NCBI GenBank assembly: GCA_025869455.1
Contig: JAOZVT010000161.1
Coordinates: forward strand, 1 to 8,609
Source: Prosthecobacter sp.
GTDB taxonomy: Bacteria > Verrucomicrobiota > Verrucomicrobiia > Verrucomicrobiales > Verrucomicrobiaceae
Reading direction: 5' to 3'
Length of the DNA stretch: 8,609 nt
Shown: positions 1-6,634 of the stretch, piece after piece
Position numbering within the stretch: the stretch's first letter is position 1
How the letters are laid out: every line of letters starts with the position of its first letter
The notes under the pieces: model-generated
Database searches by the model: none
What the model was told of the DNA's origin: nothing
What the model saw: the letters and a program-made list of their open reading frames with translations, nothing else
Position numbers and translations under genes: made by a program

Positions 1-637
1 GTGTGGCTGGCGGCAGTTTATGAAAGCCCTGATAGATGCACTGAGGATCGGGAATGTAATTGAACCGAATTTGGCTGCACAAAGCATCCCGATTCACGGC
101 TGCATCAAAGCCTGGGAATTGGCGGATGGCTTTGAGTTCGGAAGCAAAGACAAAAGTCTCGCCTAACCAACCGTAGTACAAGGGTTTTTCGCCCAGGCGA
201 TCTCGGCCTAGATGCAGCACTCGCTCCTGTTTATCCCAAAGGGCAAACGCGAACATGCCGTTGAAGCGTCGCGTGGCTTCCAGAACGCCCCATTGCAGAA
301 AGGCCGCCAGCATGATTTCGGTATCCGAATGCCCGCGCCAAGTGTGGCCGTGCGGCTCCAGCTCGGCGCGCAACTGCTGGAAGTTGTAGATTTCTCCATT
401 GAAGACGATGACAAAACGTCCATCGGCACTGGTCATGGGCTGGTGTCCGAGGGGCGAAAGATCCAGAATGGAGAGCCTTCGATGCCCGAGTGCGATGCCT
501 GCGTCTGCATCCACCCATGCTCCGCTATCGTCAGGACCTCGGCGAATGATGGCATCGGTCATGCGAGTGACCTCCGCAGTCATCTGATCAGACGAGCGTG
601 AGCGGGGAAGGATAAAATAGCCGGAAATGCCGCACAT
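1..637 (-). CDS. asnB: Asparagine synthase (glutamine-hydrolysing)-like amidotransferase, N-terminal 212 residues, truncated by window edge
   Basis: The visible part is a class II glutamine amidotransferase (Ntn hydrolase) domain, which releases ammonia from glutamine for transfer to an acid in the missing C-terminal synthetase domain. The start at 637 is fixed by MCGISGYF, because Cys2 must be exposed as the catalytic nucleophile after Met removal. Family residues are present: RRGPDDSG (32-39), HRRLSILD with Arg53, VFNGEIYN with Asn80, and GHSDTE with Asp105. RDRLGEKPLYYG, FASELKAI and HKLPPAT follow as in AsnB proteins. The start lies 5 bp after the stop of the double glycosyltransferase gene, with no good Shine-Dalgarno sequence, so it is probably translationally coupled in one operon. 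Such AsnB-like genes in glycan operons often amidate a sugar acid rather than make free asparagine. That role is inferred here, since the acceptor domain is outside the window. Confidence 0.93.
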   Translation of the reverse strand, partial: MCGISGYFILPRSRSSDQMTAEVTRMTDAIIRRGPDDSGAWVDADAGIALGHRRLSILDLSPLGHQPMTSADGRFVIVFNGEIYNFQQLRAELEPHGHTWRGHSDTEIMLAAFLQWGVLEATRRFNGMFAFALWDKQERVLHLGRDRLGEKPLYYGWLGETFVFASELKAIRQFPGFDAAVNRDALCSQIRFNYIPDPQCIYQGFHKLPPAT

Positions 638-642
638 GAGAA

Positions 643-2907
643 TCAGGATTCAGTTTCAGCTTGGGACTTTGAAAAGACTTCTTCAAACTGGGATAACACA
701 CGATGAAGGGAAAAGTGGTTTTGAATGCGCTCTCGTCCTTTCAGTCCGAGCGATTGACGTTCGCTTGGTGGCAGACGCAAGATTTCCAAGCAGGCTGCGG
801 CTAGGGAGGCGGAGGCTTTGGATGGGACGAGTCGGCCTGTGTCACCCATGACCCAAGCGGTGTCTCCAATATCGGTGGCAACGACGGGCACGCCGCAGGC
901 CATGGCTTCCCCGACCACGTTGGGAAAACCTTCACCAAAAGCGGAGGAAGAGACGGCTATGTCCAAGCTGGCGGTGAGGGCTGGGAGATCTTGGCGTTCT
1001 CCGAGTAATTGCACGTTGTTGGTTAGGTGGAGCCGTTGGATTTGGGCTGTGATATCGCTGTTGTTTTCATCCACACCAGTGCCCACCAGGAGGAACTGCG
1101 CCTGAGGGATCTCTTGAATGATGAGCGCGGCGGCTGCGATGAAAGTGGGATAGTCTTTCATGGCGGTGTAGCGTCCGAATCGGCCCAAGGTGATCTGTGG
1201 ATTGGTTTCCGCCTTCGGTGTCTGGCTGGGCTGCCATTTGCTCAGATCAAAACCGTTCGGAATGAGCAATGTCTTCTGCTTGGTGTAACCGATGGTCTCA
1301 TGCTGATGAGCGCTCACCTGCGAGTTGTAAGTGATGGTTTGTGGAAACCTTGATAGCCAAGCTAGCGAGCGGATGACCATCGCCGAACCGTGCTTTTCCA
1401 AAGCCAGATCGTAGAGCGACTGACGGATGTTCCAGACAACTCGTGCGCGAATGACTAAACGCGCCAACACGGCAGCTAGGCAGCCATGATACATCCAGCC
1501 CATGATGACATCCGGTTTTGCCTGGTGGGCCAGTTTGAGCAATCTCCAGAGAGCTTTCAGCGTTGGTTTACCTGCTGGCATCTCCAGGCTATGAACAGAG
1601 ACTCCTGCGCCGCGCAGTGGTTCCACGTATTTGCCGCCGCTGGTGAGTGAGATGACGGTGTGAGAATGATTGGTTAGGCCGCTGATGAGTTGAGTGAGCA
1701 TCATTTCAGCTCCACCTGTGCCGAGGCCTGTCGTGATCCAGAGAATCCGAGATGGTTTATGCGCAGCGTTCGTGTCTTGGTGCGACTGAGTGGATGGCGT
1801 GGAGGTACTGAGATTTCCTGTGAGCAAAAGGGAGGTTTTCTCCACCATCTTTTGCAGCGTGAAGTGATCCAGAATCCGTTGACGATTCTTTTGCCCCAGC
1901 GCCTGACGTTCCGCAGAGCTCAGCTTCACGAAGTTACTCATTTTTTCCGCAAGCTTATGGGCTGCCCCTGCTGGAAAGATCCAGCGCGAATCATCCAGCA
2001 ACCAGGCTGAATCTCCGACATCGCTGGCAATGCAGGGCACGCCGCAGGCCATGGCTTCTCCGAGCACATTGGAGAAACCTTCGCCATAGGCTGAGGTGGA
2101 AACGACGCAGTCTAAAGTGGGATAGAGAGTCGCCATATCATTGCGGGCAGGTTCCCAGATGACGCGATCCGAAAGGTTTAACGAGGTGGCAAGCTCTTGC
2201 ATGGCTTGCGAATAGGCAGTGTCACCACTGCCAATGATTCTTCCACGAGCCTTCGGAACCTCTGCCAGAGCCTTCAGAAAGGTGGCATGATCCTTCATGG
2301 GGTGCAGCCGACTAATGAGGGTGAAGGTGTGATCGGATAATGCGGATGATGTGGGAATGAAAGTCCCGGCATCAATGCCATTGGGTACCACTTCAAACCG
2401 ATCAGCGGGGTATCCCTGACGAATGTAATAGTCACGACCTGCACGCGAATTGGCGATGATGCAGTCGGCCTTGCTCGATAGTAGGCAGTTGAGTCGAAAA
2501 CTCAGTTTGCCCAGGATTCCCCAACTGTCGGCATCCGTCTGGGAATCGCGGATGCCCCAGACCACGCGAGGGAATCCACAGAGGGGTTTTAGTAGCAGAG
2601 CCATCAGGTTCGACTCATGCAGGTAACCGTGAATGATGTCCGGCTTCAGCGCCCTCATCGTTTGGATGAGGCGGACAAAGAAACCCGCGAGATCCCAGCG
2701 ATGCTTTTTTCTCAGGCAGAGTGTTTTCACACCTGCGTTTTGCAGCGTGCTGTCAAAGGCCCCTGGGTAAAAGTGTAGCACCGTTACCTGAAAGGCCTTT
2801 TGTTGAGCCAACGCGGTGGCCAGCGTCACCAATTGCCGCTGAGCCCCACCGTGACCGAGGTCACGAATGAGGAAAACAAGTCGGCATGGCGCATGACGTT
2901 CGGGCAT
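643..2907 (-). CDS. Tandem fused GT4-family glycosyltransferase (two complete GT domains in one protein)
   Basis: This is one uninterrupted 754-residue frame. Residues 1 to about 365 form a first GT-B enzyme: the N-terminal loop is LIRDLGHGGAQRQL (13-26), the middle has VVPNGIDAGTF and LISRLHPMKDHATF, and the GT4 EX7E motif is EGFSNVLGEAMACGVP with Glu276 and Glu284. A polar Ser/Thr/Gln/His-rich linker (about 366-381) joins it to a second complete copy. The second copy starts SRILWITTGLGTGGAEMM, then has LIPNGFDLSKW, GRFGRYTAMKDYPTF and EGFPNVVGEAMACGVP with Glu659 and Glu667. GT4 enzymes are cytoplasmic retaining transferases that use nucleotide sugars. No signal peptide or membrane segment is visible. 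The usual GT4 length is about 350-400 residues, so this is about double. With the AsnB-like gene directly downstream, a role in building a surface polysaccharide or lipid-linked glycan is likely. Donors and acceptor cannot be read from the sequence. Confidence 0.93.
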   Translation of the reverse strand: MPERHAPCRLVFLIRDLGHGGAQRQLVTLATALAQQKAFQVTVLHFYPGAFDSTLQNAGVKTLCLRKKHRWDLAGFFVRLIQTMRALKPDIIHGYLHESNLMALLLKPLCGFPRVVWGIRDSQTDADSWGILGKLSFRLNCLLSSKADCIIANSRAGRDYYIRQGYPADRFEVVPNGIDAGTFIPTSSALSDHTFTLISRLHPMKDHATFLKALAEVPKARGRIIGSGDTAYSQAMQELATSLNLSDRVIWEPARNDMATLYPTLDCVVSTSAYGEGFSNVLGEAMACGVPCIASDVGDSAWLLDDSRWIFPAGAAHKLAEKMSNFVKLSSAERQALGQKNRQRILDHFTLQKMVEKTSLLLTGNLSTSTPSTQSHQDTNAAHKPSRILWITTGLGTGGAEMMLTQLISGLTNHSHTVISLTSGGKYVEPLRGAGVSVHSLEMPAGKPTLKALWRLLKLAHQAKPDVIMGWMYHGCLAAVLARLVIRARVVWNIRQSLYDLALEKHGSAMVIRSLAWLSRFPQTITYNSQVSAHQHETIGYTKQKTLLIPNGFDLSKWQPSQTPKAETNPQITLGRFGRYTAMKDYPTFIAAAALIIQEIPQAQFLLVGTGVDENNSDITAQIQRLHLTNNVQLLGERQDLPALTASLDIAVSSSAFGEGFPNVVGEAMACGVPVVATDIGDTAWVMGDTGRLVPSKASASLAAACLEILRLPPSERQSLGLKGRERIQNHFSLHRVLSQFEEVFSKSQAETES
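886..909 (-). repeat. 24-nt direct repeat, copy in second GT domain
   Basis: On the minus strand these 24 bases encode EAMACGVP (residues 667-674) in the second glycosyltransferase domain. They are identical, base for base, to 2035-2058 in the first domain, 1149 bp (383 codons) away. The flanking bases match only partly. Confidence 0.9.
2035..2058 (-). repeat. 24-nt direct repeat, copy in first GT domain
   Basis: This is the partner of 886-909. It encodes EAMACGVP (residues 284-291) around the second Glu of the EX7E motif in the first glycosyltransferase domain. The codons used are identical in the two copies. Confidence 0.9.
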
Positions 2908-2915
2908 TGCCCTGA

Positions 2916-2945
2916 ACTATAATATCCATAACGACCGAGTGGCAA
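2916..2945 (-). promoter_or_regulatory. Candidate sigma70-type promoter of the glycosyltransferase-asnB operon
   Basis: Read on the minus strand, a -35 box TTGCCA (2945-2940, 5 of 6 to TTGACA) and a -10 box TATAGT (2921-2916, 5 of 6 to TATAAT) are separated by 18 bp. Only 8 bp lie between the -10 box and the ATG at 2907, so transcription would begin at or next to the start codon. The 77-bp gap from the upstream gene has no strong terminator hairpin, so read-through from that gene is also possible. Confidence 0.5.
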
Positions 2946-2984
2946 TTAGGGAATGCTGATATTCGGATGACCTTGGAGGCCTGA

Positions 2985-3878
2985 CTACTCCATTTTGACC
3001 AGCTTGGTCGAAACCTGCTGACGAATGGGAACCTGCTGGCCCTGGATGTTTAGGAGAATGTCCGCACGAAAGGCCCCAAAAGAAATGGTGCCGCGCTCCA
3101 GATCAAAAAGGATCTGGCCGAAGGTTTTCGAACCTGGAGCTATGTTGACTGCGCGGACTTCAGCCGCCGTTTCATCCCGCTGCATGTCACCTTCGAAACT
3201 GATTTTGGCATGCGGGCGACTGTCGTAATCCACCAAGGCATCGAACTTCACGCGAAGTTCCACATTCACGGTGCCCGCACTGGGGAATTTGACGGTTTCC
3301 TGGGAGTTCCAGCGATCTCCAGGCTTCACCTTGATATGTGGCAGTCCCATTTCCAAGGAGCGGCGGTAGAGTTCGGCCACTTCTTTGGCTTCCGCGAGGC
3401 CTTCCAAAGACTGGTTGCCCAGATTGGCAGGGGTCATGCTGCCAGTATCCTTCACCGAGACGAATTCATCCTTCCCATTATAAACAAGCACGAAGGATTT
3501 GCCCACGCTCTGCCCCACGGAGGCTTTGATCATGGGGTGGGCGAGGGTGAGGTCGGCGGAATCAAAGACCTGTTTTTGTCCCTCCAACATGACTTCTCCA
3601 GCGAGGGATTGAAAAGTGACGCGGGCTTCTTTCTCGCCTTTTTCTTCGCCCGTGACTTCGATGGTGGTGATCTGCTTCACCTTCATTTTGACGTCTTCAG
3701 ATTTGCCAATGGCCGTGAGTCCTGTGGTGGTCTCGGTGGTGGTTTCCTGGGTGTAGGTCTTTCCTGGCAGCCAGCGCAGTTGCAGAGACACGGGCTCGTC
3801 TTGAGCCTGCAGAGCAGGGCTGATGAGAAGAGCACCTAGAATGGCCCAACGACGAACGGCTGAAAGGAGAGAAATCAT
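2985..3878 (-). CDS. Secreted protein of unknown function, DUF6263-like
   Basis: This 297-residue protein starts with a typical Sec signal peptide: RR at 9-10, a hydrophobic stretch AILGALLISPA, and a probable cleavage site near ALQA|QDEP (about residue 25). The mature part is rich in beta strands and Thr/Val/Lys. It opens with VSLQLRWLPGKTYTQETTTE, then has KMKVKQITTIEVTGEEKGEK and later VKPGDRWNSQETVKFP and FDLERGTISF. This pattern of an initial 'L-x-W/F-x-P-G-x-x-Y' strand, a stretch on effective additives and a late 'PGDRW' resembles periplasmic or surface proteins of the DUF6263 type, but I assign this only by style. It has no lipobox, membrane anchor or catalytic motif, so it is probably periplasmic or extracellular. 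It is the upstream neighbour of the glycosyltransferase gene on the same strand (77 bp gap). A functional link to that gene is not shown. No Shine-Dalgarno sequence is seen before the ATG. Confidence 0.85.
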   Translation of the reverse strand: MISLLSAVRRWAILGALLISPALQAQDEPVSLQLRWLPGKTYTQETTTETTTGLTAIGKSEDVKMKVKQITTIEVTGEEKGEKEARVTFQSLAGEVMLEGQKQVFDSADLTLAHPMIKASVGQSVGKSFVLVYNGKDEFVSVKDTGSMTPANLGNQSLEGLAEAKEVAELYRRSLEMGLPHIKVKPGDRWNSQETVKFPSAGTVNVELRVKFDALVDYDSRPHAKISFEGDMQRDETAAEVRAVNIAPGSKTFGQILFDLERGTISFGAFRADILLNIQGQQVPIRQQVSTKLVKME

Positions 3879-3931
3879 TGCAGTCGGGAGCTATGGACAG
3901 ATCATGAAGGCTTGCAACTGCCGTGAAGCAA

Positions 3932-3958
3932 ATGAGAGGGACGAAGCAGGCCCCTCAT
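3932..3958. other. Short imperfect hairpin near the secreted-protein gene
   Basis: ATGAGAGGG (3932-3940) can pair with CCCTCAT (3952-3958), giving 5 plus 3 base pairs with one bulged A and a loop of about 11 bases. If the minus-strand transcript starts further upstream, this would fold in the leader 54-80 nt before the ATG at 3878. No U-tract follows on that strand. It is weak and may be chance. Confidence 0.25.
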
Positions 3959-4016
3959 CCGCCCTTTTGCTTCTCTAAGAGGACTTTTTGTCTCAAGCAG
4001 CGCTATTCCCTTCAAC

Positions 4017-4046
4017 GTGAACAACTTTCCCACAGTTGTGAATAAC
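4017..4046. promoter_or_regulatory. Candidate protein-binding site: 21-bp-spaced near-direct repeat with DnaA-box-like 9-mer
   Basis: GTGAACAAC (4017-4025) and GTGAATAAC (4038-4046) agree in 8 of 9 bases and lie exactly 21 bp apart, two helical turns. Overlapping them is an inverted repeat ACAACT (4021-4026) / AGTTGT (4034-4039) with a 7-bp loop. On the minus strand 4037-4045 reads TTATTCACA, which fits the relaxed DnaA box TTWTNCACA. TTTCCCACA at 4026-4034 on the plus strand misses that consensus by one base. The cluster lies about 140 bp from both divergent start codons, a reasonable place for an operator or DnaA-regulated site. Function is inferred. Confidence 0.35.
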
Positions 4047-4144
4047 CAGAAAAACCAATCAAATGCGAGAGGCTGGCTTAGCGGAATTGAAAATTTTCGC
4101 AAATAAACGAAGTCTCCACTTTAATTTTTCGTGGTGGGGAATAG

Positions 4145-4173
4145 TTTCAATAGTTAATATTGGAAAATAGAAT
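4145..4173 (+). promoter_or_regulatory. Possible promoter of the ATPase gene
   Basis: A -10 box TAGAAT (4168-4173, 5 of 6 to consensus) is preceded at 17 bp by TTTCAA (4145-4150, only 3 of 6 to TTGACA) in an AT-rich tract. Only 9 bp separate the -10 box from the GTG at 4183, so the transcript would have almost no leader, as at the glycosyltransferase gene. Confidence 0.3.
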
Positions 4174-4182
4174 TCTTAACTG

Positions 4183-6558
4183 GTGAATCTTGTGGGCAGC
4201 TCTGAACCAAACATCTCTCCAACGCCTAACGAAACAGACCCCGTATCGGTTCGTGGCAACCCTTTCGCAGCGGATGTTTGCCCTGGACCCTTGGGTGTCG
4301 GTGAAGCCAGTTCCGTCGGTGGGCTGAATGTGGATGTCCTAGATCAATTGCTGGAGTCCGTGGAAACACGTTCCGGTAGCCCGCTGATGTTGCTGACGGC
4401 TCCTAGGGCTGGGTATGGTAAAACGCATTTGCTGGGGCGTGTCGTTGCCGCTGCTGGGGCTGAAGTGGTTATGGTACCGCTGGCTTTTCGGACGGGGGAC
4501 ACTCTGAACCTGACCACCATCACTCGGCGCGGGTTGGAGGTCTTGAGCTTGGCCGCTGGTGAATGCCCTGAATGGTCACGCCTGCGGGATGTTTGTGCAG
4601 GGTTGGTCAGTTTTCTTCTTCATGAGCTGATCAAAGAAGGCTTGGTGCCGAGTGCGAATCCAGAGCAGGCTTTGCGTGTGCTTTCTGGTCCTGCCTCAGA
4701 GGTCTTTAATAAAGATGGGGCCGCGCACATGATTGGCGACTGGCTGAGGAAACATTCGGCAGGTTTGCGGCCCATCTTGGCTCGGCGTGTTGCGAAACAG
4801 GTGCCAGTGCGGGTGGAGGTGGCGGATTTGTGGCTGGAAGCCATGCTCGGACAAGCTTTTGAAGGCGGTGCAGAGGGTCTTGCTGTGATGCAAGATTTGG
4901 CCGCGACAGACCGGGAAACCGGCACCCCGACGTGGCTTCGGATGCTGGCTATTTGGAGGCCGGTTGTCCTGCTAGTGGATCACTTGGATGGCTATTACCG
5001 GAACCCTGAAGCCGGAGTTACCATTGCGTCTCTACTGATGGATTTGGTGGATACCCAGGGGCTGCATGTGCTCCTGAGTTTGAATCAAGATGTCTGGCAG
5101 GCAACCTTTGGTCACCATTTACCGAGTGCCCTCGAAGATCGCCTGACAGCCAGCCAAGTGCTGCTGCGAGGACTGCGCGAAGCGGATGCAGTGGCCTTGC
5201 TGCGGCTGCGTCTTTCAAAAGCGCAGATCGATGCCAAAGAGCAGGCAGAATATGAGTCCTTTGTGGACGTGAAGCAGTACTTCCTGGGCCGCCCAATCGG
5301 TTCAGTCTCGGCTCGGGTGTTTTTGCGTCACTGCGCCCGCCAGTGGGAGATTTTCCAAAACTCCGTTCCATTATCTCCGGCAAAGTCAGAGGTAGCGGAA
5401 ACGGGCACGGACTTTACTTTTCCAACTCTGCCCGCCGAGGAGCCAGTTACGGCGGTTCCCTTGATGACGGAAACGGTGTCCGAAGAGACAGCGGCAGAAA
5501 TGCCTGCCATTTTTGATTCCAGTACTTCCACAGAGGTTCTGCAAATGGCCGAAAGTCTGGCGGAACCCAAAGCGGCTCTGCCCCAGAATGATTTGATTCC
5601 TGAGGAAAAAGAAACCGCTGAGTCTGAGGAAGAAACAGAAGCGGTAGAAATGAGCGAACCCACCGATCCCTTTATGGATTCGGATGAAGAGTCCCCTAGT
5701 CCCTCTGCTGAGGATTGGATGCCCAAGAGTCCTCCGTCTTCCGATGTTGCTGTAATGGATTCTTCCTCGGCGGTTTCACCTTCTTCAGATGCTTTCGTGA
5801 AGTTGCGCGAAATGCTTCATCAACTGAGGCAGCCGGGAGCACGTTCTAAAGAATTGGACGAACTGGCGGATATCCCACCCGAGCGTTTGAATGTACCTGC
5901 CAAGGCTGAAGCTCCGGCTGCGCCAGCGCCTACTTCTGATACGAAGGTGCTAAAGCCTGCCCTTGTCAGCCGCCCTGAAGATAATTTATTGGGTCGTTTT
6001 GGGGCCTTGCGTTTGCAAATGGCAGCAGAGGCGGAAACGCAGTCGTTGGATTACATGAGATTGGGCGAATTGATCCGCCTCGCAGGTCGCCGTTTCCCTC
6101 TGGTTCGTCTGAGTGAACATGAACTCCCCAATCTGACGGGACGCCATACAATGGTGTGGTCCCTGCAAGGTGTGGAGATTTTATTCGGTCTGGCTCCTTT
6201 CACCGACGGTGCTTATTGGCGCGTTTTAGCAGGCTTTGCGGCGGGTCGTTTGGCTGACTTGGCGGCGGATGCCGAGCGCGACGGTGCCGCACCCGTGAAG
6301 CTGAAAGTCATCACGTTCAAATCTGACCGGGAGCGTGCCACGTGGGAGGCTCTCTATGCGGGAGACACTATTCCTCAGCCGTTGAAGCCGCAACTAGACG
6401 CAGTGCATCTGGACACAGGCAGTGTGGCCGCGCTTTACGCCATGCAGCGCATCATCAAGGATGCTGAAACTGGGGTGGTCCAAGCTGAACCAACTCAGGT
6501 CATGACAGTGCTGGCCCGTGAGCTTGATTTCTTTTGGAAAAGGATCACTCGGGCTTAG
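4183..6558 (+). CDS. P-loop ATPase of unrecognised family with acidic linker and C-terminal domain
   Basis: This 791-residue protein has three parts. Residues about 25-392 form a P-loop ATPase: Walker A LLTAPRAGYGKTHLL with Lys80 and Thr81, Walker B VVLLVDHLDG (261-270, Asp266), a sensor-like strand VLLSLNQDVW (Asn301) and a possible arginine-finger segment ALEDRL (Arg320), then a helical lid with GLREADAVALLRLRL. The Walker B 'DxxD' pattern recalls KAP or STAND NTPases, and GKTHLL recalls DnaA. The usual first Gly of Walker A is Pro74. Residues about 393-595 are a Glu/Ser/Pro/Ala-rich, probably disordered linker. Residues about 595-791 look folded, with VWSLQGVEILFGL, LKVITFKSD, HLDTGSVAALYAMQRI and RELDFFWKRI. 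No signal or membrane segment is visible, so it is probably cytoplasmic. The start is bounded by an in-frame TAA at 4177-4179, so GTG 4183 (or GTG 4192) is the start. There is no Shine-Dalgarno sequence. I do not know its function. Confidence 0.85.
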   Translation: MNLVGSSEPNISPTPNETDPVSVRGNPFAADVCPGPLGVGEASSVGGLNVDVLDQLLESVETRSGSPLMLLTAPRAGYGKTHLLGRVVAAAGAEVVMVPLAFRTGDTLNLTTITRRGLEVLSLAAGECPEWSRLRDVCAGLVSFLLHELIKEGLVPSANPEQALRVLSGPASEVFNKDGAAHMIGDWLRKHSAGLRPILARRVAKQVPVRVEVADLWLEAMLGQAFEGGAEGLAVMQDLAATDRETGTPTWLRMLAIWRPVVLLVDHLDGYYRNPEAGVTIASLLMDLVDTQGLHVLLSLNQDVWQATFGHHLPSALEDRLTASQVLLRGLREADAVALLRLRLSKAQIDAKEQAEYESFVDVKQYFLGRPIGSVSARVFLRHCARQWEIFQNSVPLSPAKSEVAETGTDFTFPTLPAEEPVTAVPLMTETVSEETAAEMPAIFDSSTSTEVLQMAESLAEPKAALPQNDLIPEEKETAESEEETEAVEMSEPTDPFMDSDEESPSPSAEDWMPKSPPSSDVAVMDSSSAVSPSSDAFVKLREMLHQLRQPGARSKELDELADIPPERLNVPAKAEAPAAPAPTSDTKVLKPALVSRPEDNLLGRFGALRLQMAAEAETQSLDYMRLGELIRLAGRRFPLVRLSEHELPNLTGRHTMVWSLQGVEILFGLAPFTDGAYWRVLAGFAAGRLADLAADAERDGAAPVKLKVITFKSDRERATWEALYAGDTIPQPLKPQLDAVHLDTGSVAALYAMQRIIKDAETGVVQAEPTQVMTVLARELDFFWKRITRA

Positions 6559-6576
6559 ATGGAAGGGCTGGGCGCG

Positions 6577-6634
6577 GTCTGATTTCGTGCGTCTGTTCAT
6601 GTTGAAGGCGGGAGGCAAAGCAGGTAAATCAGAC
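6577..6634. promoter_or_regulatory. 9-bp perfect inverted repeat in front of the efflux lipoprotein gene
   Basis: GTCTGATTT (6577-6585) is the exact reverse complement of AAATCAGAC (6626-6634), with 40 bases between. The right arm ends two bases before the ATG at 6637. The purine-rich, SD-like GGAGG (6611-6615) lies inside the loop, 21 bases before the ATG. This could be an operator pair, or an mRNA stem that brings a distant GGAGG close to the start or hides the start. Both readings are inference. Confidence 0.4.

Larger units (their letters stand above)
3879..4182. promoter_or_regulatory. Divergent AT-rich intergenic region (304 bp)
   Basis: This gap separates the start codons of two divergent genes, the secreted protein (minus) and the ATPase (plus), so it must hold both promoters. 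Its right half, from about 4000, is clearly richer in A and T than the coding regions. It contains short repeats (listed separately), a 10-bp palindrome GAAAATTTTC at 4089-4098 and a possible plus-strand promoter at 4145-4173. I found no convincing promoter for the minus-strand gene and no convincing small gene. Confidence 0.6.

Noticed and set aside
212..601. A 129-codon open frame on the plus strand across the amidotransferase gene
   Set aside because: The opposite strand carries all catalytic and substrate-binding motifs of an AsnB N-terminal domain, so this is its antisense shadow.
2908..2984. An intrinsic terminator between the secreted-protein and glycosyltransferase genes
   Set aside because: Only a very short GGCCTCC/GG-type pairing is possible near 2975 and no U-tract follows it.
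3210..3839. A 209-codon open frame on the plus strand, antisense to the secreted-protein gene
   Set aside because: It is a mirror frame of a gene with a signal peptide and sensible protein. Its product is rich in His, Gly and Phe with no family pattern, and no start signal is seen.
4017..4046. The region as a chromosomal replication origin
   Set aside because: Only one full DnaA-box match and one near match are present. There is no box cluster, no clear unwinding element and no dnaA, dnaN or similar origin neighbour.
3902..4102. A 66-codon open frame on the minus strand in the divergent intergenic region
   Set aside because: It begins at TTG without a ribosome binding site, crosses AT-rich promoter-like DNA and the repeat cluster, and its product has no recognisable features.
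5018..5726. Two overlapping open frames of 121 and 132 codons on the minus strand inside the ATPase gene
   Set aside because: They are shadows of the ATPase frame. The second is a Ser/Gly/Val-rich reading of the antisense of the acidic linker, as expected from its Glu and Ser codons.
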